From positions 28,741 to 92,740 of the forward strand of contig JAWKRB010000032.1 in assembly GCA_041389885.1 (NCBI GenBank): DNA of 64,000 nucleotides, given 5' to 3'. Position 1 is the first letter of the stretch, and each line of letters starts with the position of its first letter. The notes under the pieces are model-generated. The model was not told where the DNA came from. It searched no databases and saw only the letters and a list, made by a program, of their open reading frames with translations. The stretch is from JAWKRB01 sp041389885 (GTDB lineage Bacteria; Myxococcota_A; Polyangia; Polyangiales; Ga0077539). A program made the translations under genes and the position numbers. Positions 53,268 through 61,241 of the stretch are shown here, piece after piece.

Positions 53268-54122
53268 ATGGAGACGGAGCGGGTTCACACGACGATCACG
53301 GGGCACGAGGTGCGGTACGCGCCCGACGAGGGCTTCGAGGGCTTTCGCGCGAGGCTCGACGCGCTGCTGGCCGACCCCGCGGCGGGCGAGCAGGAGATGA
53401 TCGGTCTGGCGTACTCCCGGGCGAACCCGATCCTCGCGCCGACGCCGGGCGACCTGGTGGGCGACCGGGGCGCGGTCACCCGCGAGGTGCTCCAGGATCC
53501 TCGCTACCTCGTGGTGCAGGACCTCCTCGCGCGCAAGCGCTTCGCGGCGCAGGGCACCGACCCCGCGGTCGTCGCCGCGGAGTACACCGTGTCGCTCGCC
53601 GAGGCCGCCAAGGCGCTCGGGGTCTCGAAGAGCGCCGCGCAGCAGGCCTTCGCGGCGGGGCGGCTCCCCTCGTGGGTGAAGGGCGGCCGCCCCTACACCA
53701 CCCGGCGCGCGGTCGACGCCTTCGCGATCACCCAACGCGCGAGCGCGAAGGCGCGGCCTGGCCCTGCGCCGCGGGCGCCGCGGGTGGCCGAGCGCGAGGC
53801 GCCGCCCGAGCGCGTGGTGGTGCGCGTGGACCAGGGCCCCGATGGGGTGTTCAGGCTCAAGCACGCGGGCGCGCTCGAGGGCCTCACGCGCGTCGCGGGG
53901 TCGACCGTGGTCGAGGGTCACCTCGACGGGTGGTCGCGCGTCGCCGTGCTCGCCGGCGCTGGGCCCGACGCGTGCTTCTACGCGCTCGCGCCCGAGCCGG
54001 GCGCCAACGCCACCCTCGCGGCCGAGGGCGGCTTCTTCGTGCGAGGCGGCTTCAAGATCGTCGAGGCGGTGCGCGCGGCCGGCCAGAGCCGCGCGCGCTG
54101 GCGGGCCTTCGCGCCCGAGTGA
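53268..54122 (+). CDS. MerR/excisionase-like HTH protein with novel C-terminal region
   Basis: A 284-aa protein. Residues about 105-155 look like a winged-helix or excisionase-type HTH (YTVSLAEAAKALGVSKSAAQQAF, then GGRPYTTRRAVDAFA). The N-terminal 100 residues contain RANPILAPTPGDLV and RYLVVQDLLARKRFAAQG, helical and unrecognised. The C-terminal 110 residues are beta-rich. No integrase or phage genes are near, so an excisionase role is not favoured; a DNA-binding regulator is more likely. It is divergent from the XRE-like gene, with 197 nt and a palindrome between them. Confidence 0.68.
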   Translation: METERVHTTITGHEVRYAPDEGFEGFRARLDALLADPAAGEQEMIGLAYSRANPILAPTPGDLVGDRGAVTREVLQDPRYLVVQDLLARKRFAAQGTDPAVVAAEYTVSLAEAAKALGVSKSAAQQAFAAGRLPSWVKGGRPYTTRRAVDAFAITQRASAKARPGPAPRAPRVAEREAPPERVVVRVDQGPDGVFRLKHAGALEGLTRVAGSTVVEGHLDGWSRVAVLAGAGPDACFYALAPEPGANATLAAEGGFFVRGGFKIVEAVRAAGQSRARWRAFAPE

Positions 54123-54297
54123 GCCCCTCGGACCGTTCGCTCGAAGCGCCCACCCCCCCCGAGGGAGCGCCGGCGCGTTCATCGAAGCCACGAAACACGC
54201 CGCCGTCGGGGCGCAGATGTGAGGAGTCTCAGATTTTCAACGCGACAGGGGGGAACGCCCATGCTTCGATCGCCTTCGGATCGACAAGGGGTAAGTG

Positions 54298-55620
54298 ATG
54301 GGGCTCGCGCGTCAGGTTGAAGGCACGATCGTCGGAGGCACCTACCGGGTTCGTCGCCTGCTCGCCGAAGGGGGCATGAGCGACATCCTCGACGCGAATC
54401 ACCTCGAGTCGGGCGCTCGGGTCGCGATCAAGGTGCTGCCCCAGAGCAAGATCACCCACAGCGAGTACCTCGCTCGCCTGGAGCGAGAGCGTCGCATCCT
54501 GCAGGCCGCCAAGGGGCCCGGCGTGGTCGAGGTGCTCGACTGGGGCACCTGCGAGGCCTACGGGTCGTACATCGTCACCGAGTGCTTGAACGGCCGCTCG
54601 CTCGACGGGATCCTCGTCTCGCGGGGGCGCCTCTCCGTCGCCGACGCGCTCCCGATCTTTCTCGAGGTCTCGCAGACGATGACGCGGCTGCACGCGCAGA
54701 ACATCGTTCATCGTGACCTCAAGCCGGGGAACGTCTTCATCACGACGCCGCGTCACGGCGCGCAGCGCGTGGTGCTGCTCGATTTCGGGGTGTCGAAGAT
54801 CTACAAAGAGCCGAGCGACAGCATCGACGAGGCTGAATTCGACCCGGGGCTGATCCCGGTCGCGCCGGTGACCACGCGGGGCGAGCTCCTCGGCACGGTG
54901 GAGTACATGTCGTCTGAGCAGCTCCTCGCGCAGCACGACGAGATCGGGCTGGAGTCTGACATCTTCAACCTCGGCGTCGCGATGTTCGAGATCCTGAGCG
55001 GCGAGCTGCCCTACGGCACGGGCTGGGCCGAGCGCGCCGAGCACCTCCACCGAAGGTCGGTGCCTTCTGGGGTCGATCAGCGGGTCGAGGGCGTCCCGAT
55101 CGAGCTGGCGCAGCTGGTGTCGAGGATGATCGCCCACAGCCGAGGCGACCGCCCGGCCTCGATGCGAAACGTCCACGCCGAGCTCCTGGCCATCGCGAAG
55201 CGGCTCCCCGACGAGCGCCCCCCTCCGCTCCTGGAGGGGCTCTCGGGGTCCCGGCGAGACCACGAGACGAAGCGTCGTCACGACCGCGCGGCCTACGTCG
55301 CGCCGGTGCGGCTGATCTCGGGCTCCCGCATCGTCGACGGGCGCATCGAAGACGTCTCCGAGGGCGGCATGCTGCTCACCGCGCGCCTGCGCCTGACGCC
55401 CGGAGAGCTCATCGCGGTGCGCTTCGCGCTCCCGATGGACGGCAGGCTCACCCACGTGGGCGCGACGGTCCGCTGGTGTCGAGAGGGGCGGGGGCGCGTC
55501 GCCATCGGGCTCAAATGGAACGATCCGCCCGAAGAGTTCGTCGCCGCGCTCCGCGCGTACATCGATCTCATGCTCGACCCCGACCGCGCGTCGGAGAGCA
55601 TCACGCTGCTCAAGGTGTAG
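54298..55620 (+). CDS. Ser/Thr protein kinase fused to a PilZ domain (copy 1)
   Basis: A 440-aa fusion. The kinase domain (about 15-300) has VAIK with Lys 45, HRDLKPGN with Asp 140, DFG at 162-164 and SSEQ in place of APE, so it looks catalytically complete. The Gly-rich loop reads LLAEGGMSDI. A C-terminal PilZ domain (about 323-425) has RxxxR at 326-330 (RRHDR) and DVSEGG at 352-357, the residues that bind c-di-GMP. It would phosphorylate Ser/Thr targets under second-messenger control. No membrane helix is seen, so it is cytoplasmic. ATG 54298 follows an in-frame GTG by one codon. The next gene is a paralogue. Confidence 0.92.
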   Translation: MGLARQVEGTIVGGTYRVRRLLAEGGMSDILDANHLESGARVAIKVLPQSKITHSEYLARLERERRILQAAKGPGVVEVLDWGTCEAYGSYIVTECLNGRSLDGILVSRGRLSVADALPIFLEVSQTMTRLHAQNIVHRDLKPGNVFITTPRHGAQRVVLLDFGVSKIYKEPSDSIDEAEFDPGLIPVAPVTTRGELLGTVEYMSSEQLLAQHDEIGLESDIFNLGVAMFEILSGELPYGTGWAERAEHLHRRSVPSGVDQRVEGVPIELAQLVSRMIAHSRGDRPASMRNVHAELLAIAKRLPDERPPPLLEGLSGSRRDHETKRRHDRAAYVAPVRLISGSRIVDGRIEDVSEGGMLLTARLRLTPGELIAVRFALPMDGRLTHVGATVRWCREGRGRVAIGLKWNDPPEEFVAALRAYIDLMLDPDRASESITLLKV

Positions 55621-55662
55621 GCGGAGCCCGCGGTTCGCCCCCGTCGCCGGGCCGTCACTCGC

Positions 55663-55691
55663 TTGACAGCCCCTGCCGCGACACCTCTAAT
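55663..55691 (+). promoter_or_regulatory. Sigma70-type promoter of the second kinase-PilZ gene
   Basis: A perfect TTGACA (55663-55668), a 17-nt spacer and TCTAAT (55686-55691). This is the best consensus promoter in the window and shows that copy 2 can be expressed independently of copy 1. Confidence 0.7.
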
Positions 55692-55721
55692 CCTATCCCA
55701 GCGGGAGGATGAGATAACTCA

Positions 55722-57050
55722 GTGGGGGAGATTCGAAGAATTGAGGGGACCCTGGTGGGTGACTCGTACCGGGTTCGTCGGCTCCGCGCGAAGGGGGGCA
55801 TGAGCGACATCTTCGATGCGAGTCACCGCGAGTCGGGGCGTCGCGTCGCGATCAAGGTCCTCCCGCAAGACAAGATCAGGCACAGCGAGTACCTCGCGCG
55901 CCTCGAGCGGGAGGGCTCCCTGCTGCGGCTGGCCGCGGGGAGCGGCTCGGTGGCGCTGCTCGACTCGGGCGAGTGCCAGACCTATGGGCCCTACCTGGTG
56001 ATGGAGTACCTGGTCGGGCGCCCCCTCGACGGGATCCTCATCTCCGAGGGGCCGATGCTCCTCGACGACGCGCTCCCGATCTTCGTGGAGGTCGCGGGGT
56101 GCCTCGCGCGGCTCCACGAGCTCAGGATCGTGCACCGCGACATCAAGCCCGCGAACGTCTTCATCACCGCCCCCACCGAGGGGGCTCAGCGGGCCGTCCT
56201 CCTGGACTTCGGCGTCTCGACGCGGCTGGCCGCCCCGGATGAAGCCCACGACGACCCTGATTTCGACTACTTCGCGCCGTCGGTCGACCGGCTCACCTCC
56301 CGGGGGGAGCTGCTCGGCACGATCGAGTACATGTCTCCCGAGCAGATCATGGCGATGCACGACGAGGTCGGGTTCGAGTCGGACATCTTCAGCCTCGGGG
56401 TGATGATGTTCGAGCTGCTGAGCGGCGACCTCCCCTACGGCGTCGACTGGGCCCACCGCCTGCAGAACCTTCACGACAGCGTGGCTCCTCGCAGGATCGA
56501 TCAGGCGGTCCCGGGCGTCCCCCACGAGCTGGCCGAGCTGGTCGCGGAGATGATCGCGAACCGCCGCGGCGACCGTCCCTCCTCGATGCGATCCGTCCAC
56601 GACAGGCTCACGCGCATCGCGACCGGGCTCGCGCGCGAGCCCCGCCGGCCGCTCCTCGAGGCGTGGTTCGCGGCGAAGGGCTCGAACGACCGCAAGTACA
56701 ACCGCGTGAGCTACGCCGCGCCCGTGCGCATGATGGTGAACGGGCGTGGGTTCGACGGGCGGAGCGAAGACATCTCCGAGCGGGGGATGCTGCTGATCAC
56801 CCGGTTTCGGCTCATGCCTGGGGAGCGCCTGTCGGTTCGCTTCGCCCTGCCCCTCGACGGCTGGGTGACCCAGATCGACGCCATGGTCCGATGGTGTCGC
56901 GAGGGTCGTGAGCGCGTGGCCGTCGGCCTGCTGTGGGTCGACCCGCCCGCCGAGGTGACCCTGGCCCTGCGGTCCTACGTCGACCTCATTCATGACCCCG
57001 AGCTGCCGGCGGGCGCCACCCAGCTCGACGCCGAGAACGCCTCGAGGTAG
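55722..57050 (+). CDS. Ser/Thr protein kinase fused to a PilZ domain (copy 2)
   Basis: A 442-aa paralogue of the upstream gene over its whole length. Kinase residues: Lys 45 (VAIK), Asp 140 (HRDIKPAN), DFG at 162-164, SPEQ. PilZ residues: RKYNR (324-328) and DISERG (350-355), both compatible with c-di-GMP binding. It starts with GTG; GGGAGGA lies about 13 nt upstream. The activation-segment regions of the two copies differ most (about 170-195), suggesting different control or substrates, while the PilZ motifs are conserved. Confidence 0.92.
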   Translation: MGEIRRIEGTLVGDSYRVRRLRAKGGMSDIFDASHRESGRRVAIKVLPQDKIRHSEYLARLEREGSLLRLAAGSGSVALLDSGECQTYGPYLVMEYLVGRPLDGILISEGPMLLDDALPIFVEVAGCLARLHELRIVHRDIKPANVFITAPTEGAQRAVLLDFGVSTRLAAPDEAHDDPDFDYFAPSVDRLTSRGELLGTIEYMSPEQIMAMHDEVGFESDIFSLGVMMFELLSGDLPYGVDWAHRLQNLHDSVAPRRIDQAVPGVPHELAELVAEMIANRRGDRPSSMRSVHDRLTRIATGLAREPRRPLLEAWFAAKGSNDRKYNRVSYAAPVRMMVNGRGFDGRSEDISERGMLLITRFRLMPGERLSVRFALPLDGWVTQIDAMVRWCREGRERVAVGLLWVDPPAEVTLALRSYVDLIHDPELPAGATQLDAENASR

Positions 57051-57142
57051 CGCGAGCGCCTGCGCCCCGCGGCGAGGCCCAAAATCGAACCCGACCCGCG
57101 GCGCCCCCTTTAGCTTCTCGCTCGGAGGCCGATTGGAGAGGC

Positions 57143-57556
57143 ATGTGCCCTCCAACCCTCACCAGGCTGCTCCTCGCGCTGACCCTCGTGTTCGCCGGTT
57201 GCGCCGGCTACCAGCGCTACGAGCCACTGACCGTGCCCGTCGCCGCCGAGGCGCGGGTTCGCACCGCCGCGATTCGCGAGCTCGCCACCCTCGAGGGGTG
57301 GCACCTCGTCGGCACCCCCGGGCGCCGCGGGCGGATCGAGGCCATCTCGAGCGACAGCGGGACGCGCCGCGAGTTCATCCGCATCGACTCGTCCCGTGAC
57401 TCCCTGCGCATCACGGTGCGCACCGAGCTCCGCGATGGCGACGGCGACTGGCTCGGCTCCGACATCGTGTGCCCGAGCTACTCGTACGCGAGGGAGACCG
57501 AGGTCGCGGAGCGCCTCGCGCGCCTCGTGCGCGTGCACGGCGGCGAGGAGCGCTGA
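57143..57556 (+). CDS. Small lipoprotein of unknown function
   Basis: A 137-aa protein with signal LLLALTLVFAGC (lipidated Cys 20). The mature part is mostly beta, with an R/E-rich middle (GTRREFIRIDSSRDSLRITVRTELRD). I do not recognise the family. The ATG at 57143 has GGAGAG 4-9 nt upstream. It is followed by a large inverted repeat that may terminate it. Confidence 0.72.
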   Translation: MCPPTLTRLLLALTLVFAGCAGYQRYEPLTVPVAAEARVRTAAIRELATLEGWHLVGTPGRRGRIEAISSDSGTRREFIRIDSSRDSLRITVRTELRDGDGDWLGSDIVCPSYSYARETEVAERLARLVRVHGGEER

Positions 57557-57594
57557 GATGACGACCCCCACTCACCCCCGGGCCCGCCACGGGA

Positions 57595-57649
57595 CCCTCG
57601 GAGCTGACCTCACCCCACACGCGCGGTGGTGTGAGGTCAGCTCCGAGGG
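57595..57649. repeat. 19-bp perfect inverted repeat with 17-nt loop
   Basis: The arms 57595-57613 (CCCTCGGAGCTGACCTCAC) and 57631-57649 are exact reverse complements. The element lies between a lipoprotein gene and a tRNA gene that face each other, where it could end transcription from both sides. The arms are longer than a typical terminator's and there is no U-tract, so it may instead be a copy of a dispersed palindromic element. Confidence 0.75.
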
Positions 57650-57709
57650 CGGAGGGAGCCTCGCGCACCCCCGACACCGCGTGACCTCCCCGAGGAACAC
57701 GCTGCGTTC

Positions 57710-57785
57710 TGGAGCCGCCCATGGGACTCGAACCCACGACCTGCGGTTTACGAAACCGCTGCTCTACCAACTGAGCTAGGGCGAC
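57710..57785 (-). tRNA. tRNA-Thr (anticodon CGU)
   Basis: A 76-nt cloverleaf on the minus strand. The acceptor stem GTCGCCC pairs with GGGCGGC (one G-U pair). The D-arm is CTAGCTCAGTTGGTAGAGC. The anticodon loop TTCGTAA carries CGT, which reads ACG (Thr). The T-loop GGTTCGAGTCC is standard, and the 3' CCA is encoded after a T discriminator. An ideal promoter lies upstream. The gene is divergent from a threonine aldolase gene. Confidence 0.96.
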
Positions 57786-57797
57786 GAAGGGAGCGGC

Positions 57798-57826
57798 ACG
57801 GTACACGCTCCGCCGCGCGCGCGCAA
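57798..57826 (-). promoter_or_regulatory. Promoter of tRNA-Thr
   Basis: On the minus strand TTGCGC (57826-57821), a 17-nt spacer and TACCGT (57803-57798), with the tRNA 5' end 12 nt further on. The spacing is ideal. No GC-rich stringent discriminator can be claimed with confidence. Confidence 0.6.
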
Positions 57827-57866
57827 GTCCCTCGCGCGGCTCGCCGTTCGTGGTAGGCGCTTCGGG

Positions 57867-58883
57867 ATGATCGACCTGCGCTCGGACACCGTCACCCGCC
57901 CCACCGCCGGGATGCGCCGCGCGATGCACGACGCCGAGGTGGGCGACGACGTGTACGGCGAAGACCCCACGGCGCTCTTGCTCGAGGCGCGGGTCGCGGA
58001 GCTCCTCGGCAAGGAGTCCGCGCGCTTCGTCCCCTCGGGGACCATGGCGAACCAGATCGCGCTGCTGCTGCACTGCCGCCCCGGCGACGAGGTGATCGTG
58101 TCTGAGGGCGCGCACTGCGCGTGGTACGAGAGCGGCGCCGGCGCGGCCTGGGCGGGCGCGCAGTTCGTGACCGCGGGCGCGGGGGTGATCTTCTCCCCCG
58201 ACGACCTCGACGCGGCGTCGAAGCCCGACGCGTACTGGTGCCCCCGCACGCGCCTCGTCGCCCTGGAGAACACCCACAACCGCGGCGGCGGCAGGGTGCT
58301 CCCGCAGGACGTCGTCGTCGCCGTGTGCGAGCGCGCCCGCGCGAAGGGCTACGCGACGCACCTCGACGGCGCGCGGCTCTTCAACGCGGGCGTCGCGTCG
58401 GGCGCCTCGCTCGCCGAGCTCGCCGCGCCCTTTGACACCGTGAGCGTGTGCCTCTCCAAGGGCCTCGGCGCGCCCGTGGGCTCGCTCCTCGCGGGCTCCC
58501 GCGACCACGTGCGTCAGGCCACGCGGCTCAGAAAGATGCTCGGCGGGGGCATGCGGCAGGTGGGGGTCCTCGCCGCCGCGGGGCTGTACGCCCTCGACCA
58601 CCACGTCGCGCGCCTCGCCGACGACCACGCGCACGCCCGCGCCCTGGCCGACGCGCTGCGCGCGCACCCCGCGGTCACCGTCGACGCGCCCGACACCAAC
58701 ATCGTGATGATCGACCTCGCGGGGGGCGTCATGGCCGACGACGTCGCCGCGCGCGCGAGGCGCGAGGGCGTGCTGGTCTCGAGCTTCGGGCCGCACCGGC
58801 TGCGCGCGGTCACGCACCTCGACGTGTCGAGGAGCGACGCGCTCCGCGCGGGTGAGATCCTCGCGCGGGCCGTCGATGCGTAG
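57867..58883 (+). CDS. ltaE: Low-specificity L-threonine aldolase
   Basis: A 338-aa PLP enzyme of fold type I. Landmarks: MIDLRSDTVTRPT at the start, GDDVYGEDPT, the PLP-contact His 83 (EGAHCAWYE), Asp 168 (HLDGARLFNAG), and Lys 198 (CLSKGLGAPVGS), which forms the Schiff base. It cleaves threonine or allo-threonine to glycine and acetaldehyde, or runs in reverse. TAGGCG lies 7 nt before the ATG and no Shine-Dalgarno sequence is seen. Its neighbour tRNA-Thr is divergent, which is probably chance. Confidence 0.93.
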   Translation: MIDLRSDTVTRPTAGMRRAMHDAEVGDDVYGEDPTALLLEARVAELLGKESARFVPSGTMANQIALLLHCRPGDEVIVSEGAHCAWYESGAGAAWAGAQFVTAGAGVIFSPDDLDAASKPDAYWCPRTRLVALENTHNRGGGRVLPQDVVVAVCERARAKGYATHLDGARLFNAGVASGASLAELAAPFDTVSVCLSKGLGAPVGSLLAGSRDHVRQATRLRKMLGGGMRQVGVLAAAGLYALDHHVARLADDHAHARALADALRAHPAVTVDAPDTNIVMIDLAGGVMADDVAARARREGVLVSSFGPHRLRAVTHLDVSRSDALRAGEILARAVDA

Positions 58884-59943
58884 CGCCGCGCTGGCGCTGC
58901 TGCTGGGCCTCGGCTGCGCGCACCCACGAACCGCGCCGTACCTCGCGGCGACGGCGCGCGCGGCCAGGGCGGCGCACGCCGGGAGGCACCGCGAGGCCGC
59001 GGCGCTCTGGTCCGAGGCGACGCCCCTCGCCGACCGCCCGAGGGACGCCGACGACACGCGCTACCGCGCCGCCGACGCGTGGTCCCGCGCCGGGGAGACC
59101 GACCGCGCGGTGGCGGAATTCGACGCCCTCGCGTCGAGCGCCGCGCACCCGCCCATCGCGGCCCGCGCGCGCCTCGAGGCCGCCCTGCTGCGCCTGCGCC
59201 GCGACGGCGAGGGAGACCGCGCGCGCGCCCTCGCGGACCTCGACGCGCTCATCGCGAATGCCCCCGATCGGGGCTCCGGTCGGCGCGCCCTCGACCACCG
59301 GCTGCGCCTCTTCGACGAGGGCCCCGACCCCGACGCGGCCGTCGCCTGGCTCCGCGCGCGGGCGACCGACGCGGCGATCCGCGACAGCGACCTCGACGCG
59401 TCGGTGTCGCACCTGCTCGCCCTGCGCCTCGCCCGCGCGGGGCGTCGCGACGAGGCCGTGACGACGTGGCAGAACCTCTTCTCCCGCAGGGGCTTCGGAC
59501 ACAACCCGCGCTGGGACGACGGCCACCTCGCCCTCGCCCAGACCCTCCTCGACGCGGGCGATCCGCGCGGCGCCGTCGAGGCCCTCGACGCGCTCTTCGA
59601 GCCGTGGACGACCTCGTGGTTCGTGGGGAGCTACACCGGCCCGCGCATGCCCGAGGCGGCGCTGCTGCGCGCGAGGATCTACCGTGATGTGTTGCGCGAC
59701 CCCGTCGCCGCGGGCGAGGCCTACCGCTTCGTGTATGAGCGCCTGGAGCACAGCACGCTGCGCGACGACGCCATGGCCGAGGCGGCGGAGCTGCTCGACC
59801 GTCGCGGGGAGGACGGCTGCCCGCTCTGGCGTCGGCTGGTCACCGAGCTCGCGTGCAGCCCCCGAGCCCGGCGGGCGACGGAGCGGGCGAGGGCCTGCGG
59901 CGCGGCGCCCCCTCGCTGCCGGGCGCGCGTGACCGGGGAGTGA
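58876..59943 (+). CDS. TPR-like lipoprotein
   Basis: A 355-aa protein. MRSAALALLLGLGC is a lipoprotein signal (Cys 14). The mature part is helical with repeated Ala-rich hairpins (for example AARAAHAGRHREAAALWSEA, RLARAGRRDEAVTTWQNLF, LAQTLLDAGDPRGAVEALDALF), consistent with tetratricopeptide-like repeats for protein contacts. The start overlaps the ltaE stop by 8 nt, so the two are co-transcribed. Partner unknown. Confidence 0.77.
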   Translation: MRSAALALLLGLGCAHPRTAPYLAATARAARAAHAGRHREAAALWSEATPLADRPRDADDTRYRAADAWSRAGETDRAVAEFDALASSAAHPPIAARARLEAALLRLRRDGEGDRARALADLDALIANAPDRGSGRRALDHRLRLFDEGPDPDAAVAWLRARATDAAIRDSDLDASVSHLLALRLARAGRRDEAVTTWQNLFSRRGFGHNPRWDDGHLALAQTLLDAGDPRGAVEALDALFEPWTTSWFVGSYTGPRMPEAALLRARIYRDVLRDPVAAGEAYRFVYERLEHSTLRDDAMAEAAELLDRRGEDGCPLWRRLVTELACSPRARRATERARACGAAPPRCRARVTGE

Positions 59944-60016
59944 CTCGGCGGGGCGCTCTTCGTGCAGGGCGGCGGGCTCTGCGGGAGCTCCGCCGCGGCG
60001 CGAGGGCGACGAGGGG

Positions 60017-60394
60017 TCAGTCCTCGTCGTCGTCCTTGAGGGGGACCTCGTCGTCGTCGACGAGGTCGTCGTCGTCGTCGAACTCGTCGTCGTCTTCGTC
60101 TTCGTCGTCGCCCGACTCGGCGGTCTCGAACTTGAGCTCGACGCCCACGTCGGCGAGCTGCGACTCCATCAGGTCGAAGAGCTCGTCGATGTCTTCGCCG
60201 GCCCACTCCTCGAGGGTGTCGCCGAGGAAGTCGTAGAAGTCGGTGTCGATGCGACGCTCGATCTCTTCGATCTGCTCCTCGCTGAACGCGTCGAGGATGT
60301 CGTCGCGCAAGGTCTCGGTGTCACCTTCTTCGACCGCGTCCTGCGCCGACAGTCGGATCTGCTTCACTGCTCTTCGGTCGAGAAGGATCTCCAT
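60017..60394 (-). CDS. Small acidic protein with long Asp/Glu tail
   Basis: A 125-aa protein. Residues 1-90 are helical and acidic (MEILLDRRAVKQIRLSAQDAVEEG, then FYDFLGDTLEEWAGEDIDELFDLM). The last 35 residues are almost entirely Asp and Glu. I do not recognise it. Such tails often bind basic partners, metals or histone-like proteins. The ATG at 60394 follows GAGG, and a good promoter (TTGACA-17-TTAGCA) lies 28 nt further upstream. Confidence 0.72.
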   Translation of the reverse strand: MEILLDRRAVKQIRLSAQDAVEEGDTETLRDDILDAFSEEQIEEIERRIDTDFYDFLGDTLEEWAGEDIDELFDLMESQLADVGVELKFETAESGDDEDEDDDEFDDDDDLVDDDEVPLKDDDED

Positions 60395-60422
60395 CACTCT
60401 CTATTCCTCGCTAGGCGACGGC

Positions 60423-60451
60423 TGCTAACCTACCCCCGCGAGCGTTGTCAA
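60423..60451 (-). promoter_or_regulatory. Promoter of the acidic-tail protein gene
   Basis: Minus-strand TTGACA (60451-60446), a 17-nt spacer and TTAGCA (60428-60423). The -35 box lies in a short palindrome GTTGTCAAC-like sequence that may matter for control. Confidence 0.55.
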
Positions 60452-60551
60452 CAATCTCCGCGCGGCTCAGCGCACAAGCCCGCAGAACGCTACGCGCGCC
60501 GCTCAATTCGGATCCGTTCGGCCCCCCCTCGGGGGTGTATCGTCCTCGTCG

Positions 60552-61178
60552 GTGCCGCGCGCGACTTCAGCATGGACGCTCCTCGCCCTCGCCGCGCTCG
60601 CGCACGCGCCCAGGGCCGAGGCCGAGACGCGCTCGCCGATGCCGTCGGTGTTCATCCCCTTCGCGTTCGTGCAGGGGGCCGTCTCGACGTCGTTCCTGCT
60701 ACACGCCGACAGCCTGTGCCCCGAGGGCGACGCCGTGTGCCCCATCGGCGGCGGCGGCGGGATCATGATCTCCTACGGCCGCCGCTACCACCCCCAGCGC
60801 GAGTGGCTGATCGGCTACGACCTCACGGTGCGCAACGCGAGGAACCTCTTCGCGTCGGCCACGCTGCAACAGGCCCGCGCGGAGCACCGCTGGGTGCTCT
60901 GGTCGAGGCGCTCGAACCTCGAGGCCTTCGCGGGGGTGCACGGCGGCCTGGCGATCTACGGCGAGCGCTTCGGCGCCATCACCGCGGGCCTGGCCCTGGG
61001 CGCGTCGGTCGGCGCGAACTACAACATGGGCGCGTTCTTCAGCCTCGGGCTCATCGCGCGCTTCGAGGCGCTGAGGTTCCTGCCCTTTGACCTGGGCGAC
61101 GGCGTGCGGCGGGGCGAGGGCGGCGTGGCGACGGTCTCGGGCACCGTGCACCTCACGCTCACCTACCGGTACCGATGA
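60552..61178 (+). CDS. Predicted outer-membrane barrel protein
   Basis: A 208-aa protein with a signal peptide (about 1-24, ending AEAE) and a body of amphipathic strands (for example WLIGYDLTVRNARNLF, AGLALGASVGANYNMGAFFSLGLIARF) ending in TVHLTLTYRYR. Two cysteines near residue 58 flank an SLCPEGDAVC loop. No family is recognised. The GTG start has TATCGT 8 nt upstream and no Shine-Dalgarno sequence, so the mRNA may be leaderless. Confidence 0.7.
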   Translation: MPRATSAWTLLALAALAHAPRAEAETRSPMPSVFIPFAFVQGAVSTSFLLHADSLCPEGDAVCPIGGGGGIMISYGRRYHPQREWLIGYDLTVRNARNLFASATLQQARAEHRWVLWSRRSNLEAFAGVHGGLAIYGERFGAITAGLALGASVGANYNMGAFFSLGLIARFEALRFLPFDLGDGVRRGEGGVATVSGTVHLTLTYRYR

Positions 61179-61200
61179 TCGCACCAACGGACGCATCTCC

Positions 61201-61230
61201 TTGACGCGCGGCGCCGCGGCGTTGTGCAAT
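61201..61230 (+). promoter_or_regulatory. Promoter of the FHA-PP2C operon
   Basis: TTGACG (61201-61206), an 18-nt spacer and TGCAAT (61225-61230). The alternative GTG start at 61224 would lie inside the -10 box, which supports the ATG at 61242 as the real start and implies a leader of only a few nucleotides. Confidence 0.5.
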
Positions 61231-61241
61231 CCGCGCCAGCG

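Noticed and set aside
53268..54122. Phage excisionase, implying an integrated element
   Set aside because: The HTH resembles excisionases, but no integrase, attachment-site repeat or phage gene is nearby, and codon use is native.
57710..57785. tRNA-Thr as an integration site for a genomic island
   Set aside because: No direct repeat of the tRNA 3' end and no integrase were seen within the window on either side.
57411..59057. A 548-aa minus-strand frame spanning the tRNA and ltaE
   Set aside because: It runs through a clear tRNA and antisense to ltaE, and has no protein motifs.
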